DNA from: Trueperaceae bacterium
Lineage (GTDB): Bacteria > Deinococcota > Deinococci > Deinococcales > Trueperaceae
DNA length: 64,000 nt
Direction of reading: 5' to 3'
Assembly (NCBI GenBank): GCA_023954415.1
Contig: JAMLIB010000001.1
Location: 266,001-330,000 of the forward strand
Shown piece after piece: positions 56,094 through 64,000 of the stretch (within the stretch, counting starts at the first letter, position 1; every line of letters starts with the position of its first letter). The translations under genes and the position numbers were made by a program. A model generated the notes under the pieces. It was not told the origin of the DNA and did not search any database. It was given only the letters and a program-made list of their open reading frames with translations.

Positions 56094-57271
56094 TGCTGCG
56101 GTACCGCCGCAGGGCGGTCGTGCTGCTCGTCGTCCTCACGGCCGTGCTCCTGAGCCTCACCGTCTACGCCGCCCTGCGCGACACCACGCCGCCGCAGCTC
56201 TACGTCGAGGCGCCGGCGCGCCTCCCCGTCGGCGCCTCGCTCGCGCTCTTCGCCAGCGCCGACGAGCCCGTCACACTGACCCTCGAGTACGCGGGGGGCA
56301 CCCTCCAGGTCGTCGAGCAGGAGACGACGTTCGACGTCCCCGCGGCCGCCGGCGCCAACGTGGCCCACCTGGTCGCCGTTGACGGCGCCGGGAACGAGAC
56401 GACGTACGACGCCCTCGTGATAGGCGTGCCGGCCCTCGCGCCGGTGCTCTCCGTGGCAAAGGGGGCGGTGTCCGGCGACCCGCTCGGGATATGGGTCCGC
56501 GGACTGCCTGGCGCCGCCGCCGACCCGCTCTCGAGCGCCACCGTCACAGACGTGAGCCTCACCGTGGCGGGTGAGTCCGTGCCCTTGCGCCGGCTGGAAG
56601 CGGAGGACGGCACGGCCGGGTACCGCGGCGCGGTAGCGACCGTCATGACCGTCGACCCGACGACGCTGGACGTCGACATGAGCGTCGTCGACGAGTTCGG
56701 GCGCGTGGTCACGGCCCGGCGCCAAGTCGTGCTCGAGCCCCTGCCCGTCACGGTCGAGCAGCTCCAGATCGCCCCCTCCGTGCTCGCGGTCGTCACCCCC
56801 GAGGGCCGTGACCTCGAGGCCCAGACCATCGCCGCGGCCTGGGAGAACGCCAGGCCCGACCCCTTGTGGACCGAGCCGTTCGTCCAGCCCATCGAAGGCG
56901 TGACGTCGAGCGGCTTCGGCGACGCCAGGCGCTACGCGCAGGGCGGCCCCGTGTCGTTCCACTACGGGCTCGACCTGGCCGCGCCCCAGGGCACGCCCAT
57001 CCACGCCACGAACGACGGCGTCGTGGTCGTGGCCGGCCCGTACCCCATCAAGGGCGGCTGGACGGCCATCGACCACGGCGACGGCGTGTTCAGCTACTAC
57101 TTCCACCAGTCGAAGATCCTCGTCGCCGTCGGCGACGTCGTGAAGCGCGGCGACGTCATCGGCGAGGTCGGCACGACCGGCCTCTCCACCGGCCCGCACC
57201 TCCACTGGGAGATGCGGGTGCGCCAGGCCGCCAGCAACCCGCTCGCCTGGGTAGGCAAGACCTTCCCATGA
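56093..57271 (+). CDS. M23 family metallopeptidase (LytM-type), membrane-anchored
   Basis: 392 residues. A single N-terminal membrane segment (about 8-28) is followed by Ig-like beta domains (about 30-230) and a C-terminal M23 domain with HYGLDLA and HLHWE zinc ligands and the middle GWTAIDHGDGVFSYYFHQS. It should cut or bind peptidoglycan cross-links on the outside of the inner membrane. It lies between hpt and a GH13 gene, overlapping both. Confidence 0.92.
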   Translation: MLRYRRRAVVLLVVLTAVLLSLTVYAALRDTTPPQLYVEAPARLPVGASLALFASADEPVTLTLEYAGGTLQVVEQETTFDVPAAAGANVAHLVAVDGAGNETTYDALVIGVPALAPVLSVAKGAVSGDPLGIWVRGLPGAAADPLSSATVTDVSLTVAGESVPLRRLEAEDGTAGYRGAVATVMTVDPTTLDVDMSVVDEFGRVVTARRQVVLEPLPVTVEQLQIAPSVLAVVTPEGRDLEAQTIAAAWENARPDPLWTEPFVQPIEGVTSSGFGDARRYAQGGPVSFHYGLDLAAPQGTPIHATNDGVVVVAGPYPIKGGWTAIDHGDGVFSYYFHQSKILVAVGDVVKRGDVIGEVGTTGLSTGPHLHWEMRVRQAASNPLAWVGKTFP

Positions 57272-58836
57272 GCCTGCGCGCGCCCGCCGCCTTGCTGGGC
57301 GCGCTCCTCGGCTTCGCCACGGCGTCCGCCCCCATGCGCCCACAAGCGCCGGCCGGTCGGCTGGGCTGGGACGAGGTCGTGTGGTACGAGGTCTTCGTCC
57401 GCTCGTTCCAGGACTCCGACGGCGACGGGATCGGCGACCTGCGCGGCCTCGTCGCCAGGCTGCCTTACCTGAGCGAGCTCGGTGTCGGCGGGCTGTGGCT
57501 CATGCCCACCTACCCGAGCCCGAGCTACCACGGTTACGACGTCACCGACTACGAGGCTGTCGCCCCCGAGTACGGCACGCTGGACGACATGCGCGAGCTG
57601 GTGGCCGAGGCGCACGCCAGGGGGCTACGCGTGATCCTCGACTTCGTGCCCAACCACACCTCGCGGCTGCACCCCTGGTTCCTCGCCGCCATGGGCGGCG
57701 ACGAGCACTACCGCGCCTACTACCGCTTCGAGCCCGACCCGCCGCCCATCCGGGGCACGCGCGGCGGCAGCGCCTGGCACGCCACGCCGGCAGGCGACTA
57801 CTACCTCGGCCTCTTCGGGCCGGGCATGCCGGACCTGGACCTCACGAACCCGGAGGCGACGGCGGCGTTGTACCGCGCGGCGGACTTCTGGCTCGAGCTC
57901 GGCGTCGACGGCTTCCGCATTGACGCCATCCAGCACCTCGTCGAGGGCGAGGACGGGCAGATCTCGAACACGGCTGCGACCTACGCCTGGGTGAGGGGGT
58001 TCGAGGAGCACCTGCACGCGGTGGCGCCGCACGCGTTCCTCGTGGGCGAGACGTGGACGGAGATGCCGGCCATCGCGCGCTACCACCGCGACGCCGACCT
58101 GGACATGTCGTTAGACTACCCGCTCTGGAAGGCCGTGCTCGCCGCTCTGCAGTCGCGCAGCGCGGCCGACCTCGCCGCCACGCTCGCGCAGGAGGGCGAC
58201 CTCTACCCGGCCGGCGCCGTGCGCGGCACGTTCCTCACGAACCACGACCAGACGCGCCACTCCACGCGCCTCTCCGTGCCCCGGCGCGACGAGCCCCGGC
58301 TGGCGTTGGCGGCCGGGCTCCTCCTCACGCTGCCTGGCACGCCGTTCGTCTACTACGGCGAGGAGCTCGGCATGCCCGACGGCCCGGGCTCGGGCGACGT
58401 CGAGAAGCGCACGCCCATGCGCTGGGCGCCGGTGGGCGCCGACGGCGCCTTCGGGTTCACCACGGGGAGCCCTTGGACGGACCCTGGGCCGGGCCTGCCG
58501 GGGGTGAGCGTCGCGGAGCAGGTCGACGAGCCGGGCTCGCTCCTGAACCGCTACCGGCGCCTCATCGCCGTGCGCAACGAGCGCGACGCCCTGCGCTCCG
58601 GCGTGTGGAACGTGTTGAGGACCTCGTCGCGCGCCGTGCTCGCGGTCGAGAGGGTCGGGTCGGCCGAGACCCTCCTGGTCCTGGCGAACCTCTCGGCGCG
58701 CGCCGTCGAGCTGGAACCGGGTGAGCTGGGAGGCTACCTCGGGACGGACCTCGTCACCGGCGCGGAACTCGAGGCTGGGGTCGCCGGTGGACCGTCGCTG
58801 CCCGCGCTGAGCCTATACGTCCTGCGTACCCGCTGA
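57268..58836 (+). CDS. GH13 family alpha-amylase-type glycosidase
   Basis: 522 residues. A short hydrophobic N-terminus (about 4-21) may be a signal peptide. The four GH13 regions are present: DFVPNH (125-130), GFRIDAIQH (215-223, nucleophile Asp219), the Glu261 acid/base in VGETW, and TNHDQ (324-328). A C-terminal beta domain follows. It cleaves alpha-glucosidic bonds; exact substrate unknown. ATG 57268 overlaps the M23 stop by 4 bases. Confidence 0.93.
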   Translation: MSLRAPAALLGALLGFATASAPMRPQAPAGRLGWDEVVWYEVFVRSFQDSDGDGIGDLRGLVARLPYLSELGVGGLWLMPTYPSPSYHGYDVTDYEAVAPEYGTLDDMRELVAEAHARGLRVILDFVPNHTSRLHPWFLAAMGGDEHYRAYYRFEPDPPPIRGTRGGSAWHATPAGDYYLGLFGPGMPDLDLTNPEATAALYRAADFWLELGVDGFRIDAIQHLVEGEDGQISNTAATYAWVRGFEEHLHAVAPHAFLVGETWTEMPAIARYHRDADLDMSLDYPLWKAVLAALQSRSAADLAATLAQEGDLYPAGAVRGTFLTNHDQTRHSTRLSVPRRDEPRLALAAGLLLTLPGTPFVYYGEELGMPDGPGSGDVEKRTPMRWAPVGADGAFGFTTGSPWTDPGPGLPGVSVAEQVDEPGSLLNRYRRLIAVRNERDALRSGVWNVLRTSSRAVLAVERVGSAETLLVLANLSARAVELEPGELGGYLGTDLVTGAELEAGVAGGPSLPALSLYVLRTR

Positions 58837-58944
58837 CGTTTGCGGTCGCCTGGCCCTACCCCGGCCCGACCGCGTCGATGCGCCGGCTCGGCACGTGCCG
58901 TCGGCGGCGTTCCACGCCACCGGCCTCGCCGCGCGACGCTCTCG

Positions 58945-58950
58945 TATACT
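58945..58950 (+). promoter_or_regulatory. Leaderless-type -10 box (TATACT) of trpS
   Basis: TATACT ends 8 bases before ATG 58959; no Shine-Dalgarno is present. Confidence 0.6.
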
Positions 58951-58958
58951 TGTTCCTC

Positions 58959-59972
58959 ATGAACGCAACGACCGGCGCGGCCAAGCCGCGTGTCTTCTCA
59001 GGCATCCAGCCCACCAGCATCCTCCACCTAGGCAACTACGTGGGGGCCCTGCAGCAGTGGGTCGCACAGCAGCACGAGCGTGACAGCGTCTTCTGCGTCG
59101 TCGACCTGCACGCCCTCACCGTGCCTGAGGACGTCGACCCGGCGCGGCTGCGCGAGCAGACGCGCAGCGTCGCCGCGCTCTACCTCGCCGTCGGCATCGA
59201 GCCGGAGCGCAACGTCATCTTCGTGCAATCGGCCGTCCGGGAGCACACGGAGCTAACGTGGCTCCTCAACTGCGTCACGCCCCTGGGCTGGCTCTACCGC
59301 ATGACGCAGTTCAAGTCGAAGTCGGAGGGGCGCGAGAGCGTCGGCGCGGGCCTGCTCGATTACCCCGTGCTCATGGCGTCCGACATCCTGCTCTACGACA
59401 CGGAGTTCGTCCCCGTCGGCGACGACCAGGTGCAGCACATCGAGCTGACCCGCGACATCGCCCAGCGCTTCAACGCCCTCTTCGGGGAGGTCTTCAAGCT
59501 CCCAAAGGCCCAGGTCCCTACCCTCGGGGCCCGCATCATGGGGCTGGACGAGCCGACCGTCAAGATGTCCAAGAGCATCGCTTCCCACCGCCCGGGGCAC
59601 GCCATCAACCTCCTCGACGACGCCAAGACGGTCAAGAAGACCGTCATGGCCGCCGTGACCGACTCGGGCAGGGAGCTGCGCTTCGAGCACGCCTCGCCCG
59701 GCGTGCGCAACCTCCTCGCCGTCTACCAGGTCCTCACGGGGAAGGGCATGCAGGAGATCGAGGGGGAGTTCGACGGAGCGGGTTACGGGCACCTCAAGAA
59801 GGCGCTCGTCGAGGCCGTGATGGCCACCCTCGAGCCCATCCAGGCCCGGTACCAGGAGTACATGGACGATCGCGCCGGGCTGGACGCGCTCTTGGCCTCG
59901 GGCGCCGACCGGGCGCGGGAGATCGCGGCCGGCACCATGCGGCGCGTGCGGGCCGCGATGGGGGTCGGCTGA
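58959..59972 (+). CDS. trpS: Tryptophanyl-tRNA synthetase
   Basis: 337 residues, normal length. The HIGH-type motif is HLGN (23-26) and the KMSKS motif is intact (202-206). SGIQPTSILHLGNYVGAL, DYPVLMASDILLYDTEFVPV and GDDQVQHIELTRDIA are diagnostic. It charges tRNA-Trp. A second, upstream in-frame start at 58878 is rejected because the -10 box lies 8 bases before ATG 58959. Confidence 0.96.
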   Translation: MNATTGAAKPRVFSGIQPTSILHLGNYVGALQQWVAQQHERDSVFCVVDLHALTVPEDVDPARLREQTRSVAALYLAVGIEPERNVIFVQSAVREHTELTWLLNCVTPLGWLYRMTQFKSKSEGRESVGAGLLDYPVLMASDILLYDTEFVPVGDDQVQHIELTRDIAQRFNALFGEVFKLPKAQVPTLGARIMGLDEPTVKMSKSIASHRPGHAINLLDDAKTVKKTVMAAVTDSGRELRFEHASPGVRNLLAVYQVLTGKGMQEIEGEFDGAGYGHLKKALVEAVMATLEPIQARYQEYMDDRAGLDALLASGADRAREIAAGTMRRVRAAMGVG

Positions 59973-60003
59973 CGGAAGGGGCCAGCCCGGCGGGACCGGC
60001 GGC

Positions 60004-60921
60004 ATGACAGCCGCGAGGGTCCTGTTCGTGTTCCTGGACGGAGTCGGCCTAGGGTCGGACGACCCCGCCACGAACCCGGTCGCGGCCGCGGCCACCCCCT
60101 TCATCGAGGGTCTGCTCGGCGCCAAGTTGACGGCCGCCGCCGAGCCCGTTACAGGGCGTGAGCTCGTCTACCGACGCTTGGACGCGACGCTCGGCGTGGA
60201 GGGCCTGCCGCAGTCCGCCACCGGCCAGACGACGCTCCTGACGGGCGTGAACGCCGCCGCCGTCATGGGCCGGCACTACGGGCCGTGGCCCGGCCCGACG
60301 CTGCGGCGTCTGATGGAGGAGCGGGGCACCCTGTTCACGGAGGCCGCGCGCCTCGGTGGGGCCGTGCTTGCCAACGCCTACCCGCCGGGGTACCTCGCCG
60401 CCGTGAGCGGCGCGGCGGGCGGCCGACGCCAGCGTCCGAACGCCCCGACGTTCGCCGCCATGGCGGCCGGCCTCGGCCTTCGCGACCTGAACGACTATAG
60501 GGCGGGCGGCGCCGCGGCCGCCGACCTCAGCGGTGAGCGCTTCGCGGAGATGGACCCGGGCCTCGCACCGCACGGCGCCGCGGGCACGGCGGCGGCGCTC
60601 CTGGGGCTGGCGAGGGGCGCCGCCCTCACCTTCTTCGACGTCTGGCCGACCGACGCGCTGGGCCACGCCAAGGACTTCGCCGGCGCCACGCGCCTGCTGG
60701 CGCTGCTCGACGAGGTGCTCGCCAGGCTCGTCGGGCAGGGCGTGACGCTCGTGGTCACGTCCGACCACGGCAACCTCGAGGACGCCGGCTCCGGCCAGCA
60801 CACTCACGCCGAGGTCCCGCTCCTGGTCTCCGGTCCGCGGGCGGAAGCGTTCGCGGGCGCGGCCTCGCTCCTCGACGTGGCCCCCGCGATCCGCGCCGTG
60901 TGGAGCGGCAGGACGGCCTGA
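60004..60921 (+). CDS. Alkaline-phosphatase-superfamily metalloenzyme, phosphoglycerate-mutase-like
   Basis: 305 residues. FVFLDGVGLGSDDPATNP holds the first metal ligand and the GQTTLLTGVNAA loop the likely nucleophile region; TSDHGNLEDAGSGQHTHAEV gives the C-terminal metal ligands. It resembles the metalloenzyme domain of cofactor-independent phosphoglycerate mutase or phosphopentomutase without the large insertion. The substrate is unknown. It follows trpS by 31 bases, probably in the same transcript. Confidence 0.82.
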   Translation: MTAARVLFVFLDGVGLGSDDPATNPVAAAATPFIEGLLGAKLTAAAEPVTGRELVYRRLDATLGVEGLPQSATGQTTLLTGVNAAAVMGRHYGPWPGPTLRRLMEERGTLFTEAARLGGAVLANAYPPGYLAAVSGAAGGRRQRPNAPTFAAMAAGLGLRDLNDYRAGGAAAADLSGERFAEMDPGLAPHGAAGTAAALLGLARGAALTFFDVWPTDALGHAKDFAGATRLLALLDEVLARLVGQGVTLVVTSDHGNLEDAGSGQHTHAEVPLLVSGPRAEAFAGAASLLDVAPAIRAVWSGRTA

Positions 60922-60956
60922 GGCGCCGCAGGTCCGGCGCCCCCCTGGCGACCGGG

Positions 60957-62267
60957 CTACGCCAGCCCGAGGATGATGATCAGGGCCTCGTACCAGGCTC
61001 CCGCCAGGAGCAGGAGGCCGGCGAGCGGCAACATGAGGAGCAGCTTGCGGAAGCCGCGGGCGAAGGGCCCGGCCGGCGGCGGCGTCCGCCCGGCTGAGGG
61101 ACCGGGTGGGGCGCTCGCGGTGGTTGCGCGGTCGGTCGCTCTCTGGCCCGCGCTCGCTGGTTCGCCGGACGCTTGGCGCCGCCTCGGGTCGGCGGCCCCG
61201 CGCGCGTTGCGGCCTCTGAGCAGGGTGGTGAGGAACATGCCGCCGCCGGCCACGACCAGGAAGTAGGCCGTCAGCTCGAGGACGAGCAGCAGCACGAGCA
61301 GGACGGTGTAGCCGAGGCCGCCGCTCGCGAGGAGCCCGAACGGGATGCCTTGCGCGAAGAACGACAGGCCGGCGAAGAGGTAGGCGGGCAGCGCGAAGAG
61401 CGCCGCCAACGGCAAGAGCACGGACGTCGAGACGACGACGAAGTTCTGGAAGTAGGTCGTGGCCGCGGCGCGCACGACGTTGCCGCTGCCGTAGGCCTGC
61501 GTGGCTCCGACGCTGCCGATGGCGGCGTTCAGCACGTCCAGCACGGCCTGCTCGCACTCCTGCGGCAGGGTCGTCCCGACGTAGGCGCCCAACCCGAAGA
61601 GGGCGTAGAGCGCGACCAGGGTGCCGACGACCAGGCGCCTGTGCTCGCGGATGGCCGCCAGGCCCGCGGCGAGCCACCGGCGCAACGTGGAGCCGCGGCG
61701 CGTCAGCGCGAACAGCACGAGGAGCGAGAACGCCGCGAACACCCAGGCGGCCGTCGACGTCTGCAACCAGGCGCGGACCCCGACGGGCTGGTTCTGCTGC
61801 AGGAAGCCGACGTGCTCGGCGCTCCACAGGCCCCGGCTCTCCGCCATGACGACCTCGACCACGTCGAGCTGGCCCCCCGTGCGTACCGCGGCGTAGGTGA
61901 AGCGCCGCTCGCCCTCCACGTCGGACGGGCGCTCGATCCGGTCCTCCACGCGCACCTGCGTGCCTGGCGGCGGCGCCGGGTTCGTCACGAGCTCCGGGAG
62001 CATGCGGCATAGGGCGGAGGGCTCCAGCGTAGCCAGGCTCTCGAGGGCCACCGGCTCCCGCTGCAGCCACGCCTGCACGGCGGCGTCCGCCATGGCGGGC
62101 ACAGGGTCGGGTGCGGTCGAAGCTCCGGCGGACTGGGAAGCCGACCGCTCGGTAGGTTGGGGCGGCTGGGCATCCTGCACGGCCTGCGCGAGCGCCGGAA
62201 CGGCCAGCCAGAGCGTCAGGGCGATGGCGATGGCGACTCGAGCTGTCTGGTGTGGGCGAATGGGCAC
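60957..62267 (-). CDS. Multi-pass membrane protein, possibly SpoIIM-like
   Basis: 436 residues from GTG 62267 (GGAG upstream). A signal peptide (about 8-28), a soluble domain (about 60-165), then four to six membrane helices (starting near 172, 208, 268, 305 and 335), a Pro/Arg-rich loop (about 350-395) and a final helix. The helix region with TYFQNFVVVSTSVLLPLAAL and YVGTTLPQ weakly recalls the SpoIIM/DUF95 family. Function unknown. Confidence 0.65.
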   Translation of the reverse strand: MPIRPHQTARVAIAIALTLWLAVPALAQAVQDAQPPQPTERSASQSAGASTAPDPVPAMADAAVQAWLQREPVALESLATLEPSALCRMLPELVTNPAPPPGTQVRVEDRIERPSDVEGERRFTYAAVRTGGQLDVVEVVMAESRGLWSAEHVGFLQQNQPVGVRAWLQTSTAAWVFAAFSLLVLFALTRRGSTLRRWLAAGLAAIREHRRLVVGTLVALYALFGLGAYVGTTLPQECEQAVLDVLNAAIGSVGATQAYGSGNVVRAAATTYFQNFVVVSTSVLLPLAALFALPAYLFAGLSFFAQGIPFGLLASGGLGYTVLLVLLLVLELTAYFLVVAGGGMFLTTLLRGRNARGAADPRRRQASGEPASAGQRATDRATTASAPPGPSAGRTPPPAGPFARGFRKLLLMLPLAGLLLLAGAWYEALIIILGLA

Positions 62268-62339
62268 TTGAGCGACTCCTGGGCCGCCACTGCGGGCGGG
62301 AACCGCGCCAGCATACCGTCTCCGGCCGCGCGCCCGGAC

Positions 62340-62345
62340 TAGACT
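62340..62345 (+). promoter_or_regulatory. -10 box (TAGACT) close to the HD protein start
   Basis: TAGACT ends 10 bases before ATG 62356, giving a leaderless or very short-leader mRNA. Confidence 0.4.
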
Positions 62346-62355
62346 TGCGAAGCGT

Positions 62356-62943
62356 ATGGCTAGGAAGCCCGCCATCTGGTTCCTCAACGCCGCGCGGCGC
62401 GCCCTGCTGGCCGCGGCGCCGTCGCTCGCCGACCCGGACGACGCCTGGGCGCGGCGGCGCCTGGCGCCGGCCGAGTACGCCCTCTTCGAGCGGTTGCCGC
62501 CCGAGGAGCGGGCGCATGGGGTTGAGGTCGCGAAGTGCCTGGCCAAGGCGCGCCCGGACGACCACGAGCTGTTGGCCGCCGCGCTCCTCCACGACGTGGG
62601 CAAGCTCGGCACGCCCCGAGGCGCCGTCGTGCGCGCCCTCACGCACGTGCTTCCGCCGAGCGACGCGGCGCCGGAGCCGCGCCTCGCCGGACTCGCGGGC
62701 GCTCGGCAAGCGCGCGTCCACCATGCCGACTACGGCGCCGAGCTCTTGCGCCGCGCCGGCTCATCGGCGCGGGTGGTCGAGCTCGTGGCGCGCCACCACG
62801 CCGCCGCCGGCCCGGGTCGTCATGCGGGGCGGGCGCCGGCTCGCGGCGTCGCGCCAGGCGCCGGTCGCGCTGCGGGACCGGACCCCGACGGCCGTCTCGC
62901 GTCCGACCTGGCCGCTCTCGAGGAGTGCGATGCCAGGACCTGA
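62356..62943 (+). CDS. HD domain phosphohydrolase
   Basis: 195 residues. The HD motif HDVGK (about 79-83) is preceded by LAAALL, with an upstream HGVEVAK His and a later LVARHHAA His pair, matching metal-dependent HD phosphohydrolases. The substrate is unknown. The last ~45 residues are Gly/Ala/Arg-rich and probably unstructured. Its 3' end overlaps folC by 14 bases. Confidence 0.8.
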   Translation: MARKPAIWFLNAARRALLAAAPSLADPDDAWARRRLAPAEYALFERLPPEERAHGVEVAKCLAKARPDDHELLAAALLHDVGKLGTPRGAVVRALTHVLPPSDAAPEPRLAGLAGARQARVHHADYGAELLRRAGSSARVVELVARHHAAAGPGRHAGRAPARGVAPGAGRAAGPDPDGRLASDLAALEECDART

Positions 62944-64000
62944 GGCCTCGGTCGCCACGCCCAACCTGGACTGGCTCTTCGCCTTGCAACGCTTCGGCAT
63001 GCACCCCGGCCTAGGGCGGATGCGGCGTCTACTCGAGCTCGTCGGTTCGCCCGACGCCGCGCTGCGCTGTGTGCTCGTGGCCGGCACCAACGGCAAAGGG
63101 AGCGTGGCGCGCGCGTTGGCGGCCTGTCTCCGCGAGTCGGGGGAGCGCACGGCCCTGTACACGAGCCCCCACTTGCAGCACGTCGGCGAGCGCGTCCGGG
63201 TCGATGAGCTGCCGAGCACCGATGCGCAACTCGAGGCCGCCGTGGCGCGCGTGAGGGCCCCGGCGGAGGAGGTCGGGGCGACGTTCTTCGAGGTCCTGAC
63301 CGCCGCCGCGCTCGTCCGCTTCGCCGAGGCCGGCGTGCGCTGGGCCGTGCTCGAGGTCGGCCTGGGCGGGCGGCTCGACGCCACCAACGCGGTGGAGCCG
63401 GAGCTCGCGTGCGTGACGACCGTGGCGCTCGACCACACGGTCGTCCTGGGCGATACCGTCGAGGCGATCGCCGCCGAGAAGGCCGGGGTGCTGCGAGCGG
63501 GCGTACCGGCCGTCTCCGGCGTCCTCGGCGCCGCCGGCGACGTGATCGCGGAGCGGGCCGCCCTGCTCGGAGCGCCGCTGGCCGTCTACGGCAGGGATTT
63601 CTGGGGGGAGGCCGCCGCGCTCACCTGGGAAGGCACCGCGTTCACGTGGCGCCGCGCCGCCGGGGGCGACGGCGACGGCATGCGCGTCGTCTCGCCGCTC
63701 GTCGGCCGGCACCAGGTCGCCAACCTCGCCCTGGCCCTCGAGGCCGCGCGCGCCGTCGGCGTGGCGGCGGCAGCGGCGGTGCGGGCCGTGGCGGGCGCCG
63801 GCTGGCCCGGCCGGTTGGAGCCGCGCGAGCGCGAGGGTCGCCGGGTCGTGCTCGACGGGGCGCACAACCCAGCGGCCGCGGCGGCGCTCGCGGCGGCCGT
63901 CAGGGAGCTCGAGGGCGAGGTCGCGGTGCTGGTGTTCGGCGCGTCGGCGGACAAGGACGTGCGCGGCGTCCTCGCCGAACTCGCGCCCCTGGCCAGGACC
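62930..64000 (+). CDS. folC: Folylpolyglutamate synthase/dihydrofolate synthase, cut off by the window
   Basis: At least 357 codons; the C-terminus lies beyond the window. The P-loop AGTNGKGSVARALAACL, the TSPHLQHVGERVRVD loop, VLEVGLGGRLDATNAV and the DGAHNP motif near the end are all diagnostic of FolC. It adds glutamate to folates and may also make dihydrofolate. ATG 62930 has AGGAG 4 bases upstream, inside the HD gene, with a 14-base overlap. Confidence 0.95.
   Translation, partial: MPGPEASVATPNLDWLFALQRFGMHPGLGRMRRLLELVGSPDAALRCVLVAGTNGKGSVARALAACLRESGERTALYTSPHLQHVGERVRVDELPSTDAQLEAAVARVRAPAEEVGATFFEVLTAAALVRFAEAGVRWAVLEVGLGGRLDATNAVEPELACVTTVALDHTVVLGDTVEAIAAEKAGVLRAGVPAVSGVLGAAGDVIAERAALLGAPLAVYGRDFWGEAAALTWEGTAFTWRRAAGGDGDGMRVVSPLVGRHQVANLALALEAARAVGVAAAAAVRAVAGAGWPGRLEPREREGRRVVLDGAHNPAAAAALAAAVRELEGEVAVLVFGASADKDVRGVLAELAPLART

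Noticed and set aside
60049-62724. 891-codon minus-strand frame over the phosphomutase-like and membrane-protein genes
   Set aside because: Out-of-frame shadow, low complexity, crosses two well-supported genes.

Overview
The window is a GC-rich, gene-dense bacterial chromosome segment. It probably comes from a diderm member of the Deinococcota, most likely Truepera-like. This placement is inferred from gene content: an LptD/LptF/LptG outer-membrane export set, alternative complex III in place of a bc1 complex, a DUF4388 regulator, an extended TrmB and an M29 aminopeptidase. It also rests on a recurring promoter layout in which a TANNNT -10 box lies 5-10 bases before the start codon, which predicts leaderless mRNAs as known in Deinococcus. 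No rRNA, CRISPR array, prophage or intact insertion sequence was seen. Most genes sit in operons with 1- to 8-base start/stop overlaps.

Layout. 1-5907 (-) is an envelope operon: two LptF/LptG permeases, LptD and a lipoprotein cut by the window edge. 6031-11525 (+) is an overlapping operon of a DUF4388 protein, TrmB, a DUF1684 protein, a PgeF-type protein, a Nudix CoA pyrophosphatase and a 2-phosphoglycerate-kinase-like protein with duplicated ATP-cone-like segments. 11584-14629 (+) holds an ABC exporter pair and a secreted SPOR protein. Next come thioredoxin reductase (-), a PAS/GGDEF/EAL protein behind a long leader, and an M3 oligopeptidase. 20316-24181 (-) holds a DUF3810 membrane protein and an ABC-F ATPase; the ABC-F gene is preceded by a predicted leaderless 18-codon leader peptide and two mutually exclusive hairpins. 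24222-29090 carries RNHCP, enoyl-CoA hydratase, amidohydrolase, SDR and ProA genes, then gyrB at 29240-31222 with a strong terminator.

31310-39570 (-) is a complete alternative complex III operon (actA-F) with one extra membrane-anchored cytochrome c. It works as a quinol:cytochrome c oxidoreductase; no terminal oxidase lies in the window. 39966-44790 looks like acquired or decaying DNA beside tRNA-Ala. It holds two TetR-type repressor/oxidoreductase modules, each with a clear inverted-repeat operator, a broken flavin monooxygenase and a recombinase-like remnant.

44833-64000 is housekeeping: tRNA-Ala, a PIN-TRAM protein, radA and clpC (the Bacillus-type clpC-radA-yacL order without disA), glyQS, tRNA-Leu, an M29 aminopeptidase, an RluB-type pseudouridine synthase, hpt, an M23 peptidase, a GH13 enzyme, trpS, a phosphomutase-like metalloenzyme, a membrane protein, an HD protein and folC, which runs off the right edge.

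The most interesting item is the ABC-F leader peptide/attenuator at 24113-24181. Next are the genome-style leaderless promoters, the P-C-P-W variant of TrmB, the ATP-cone-rich kinase-like protein, the extra C-terminal domain of the ABC-F protein and the two operator-controlled redox modules.
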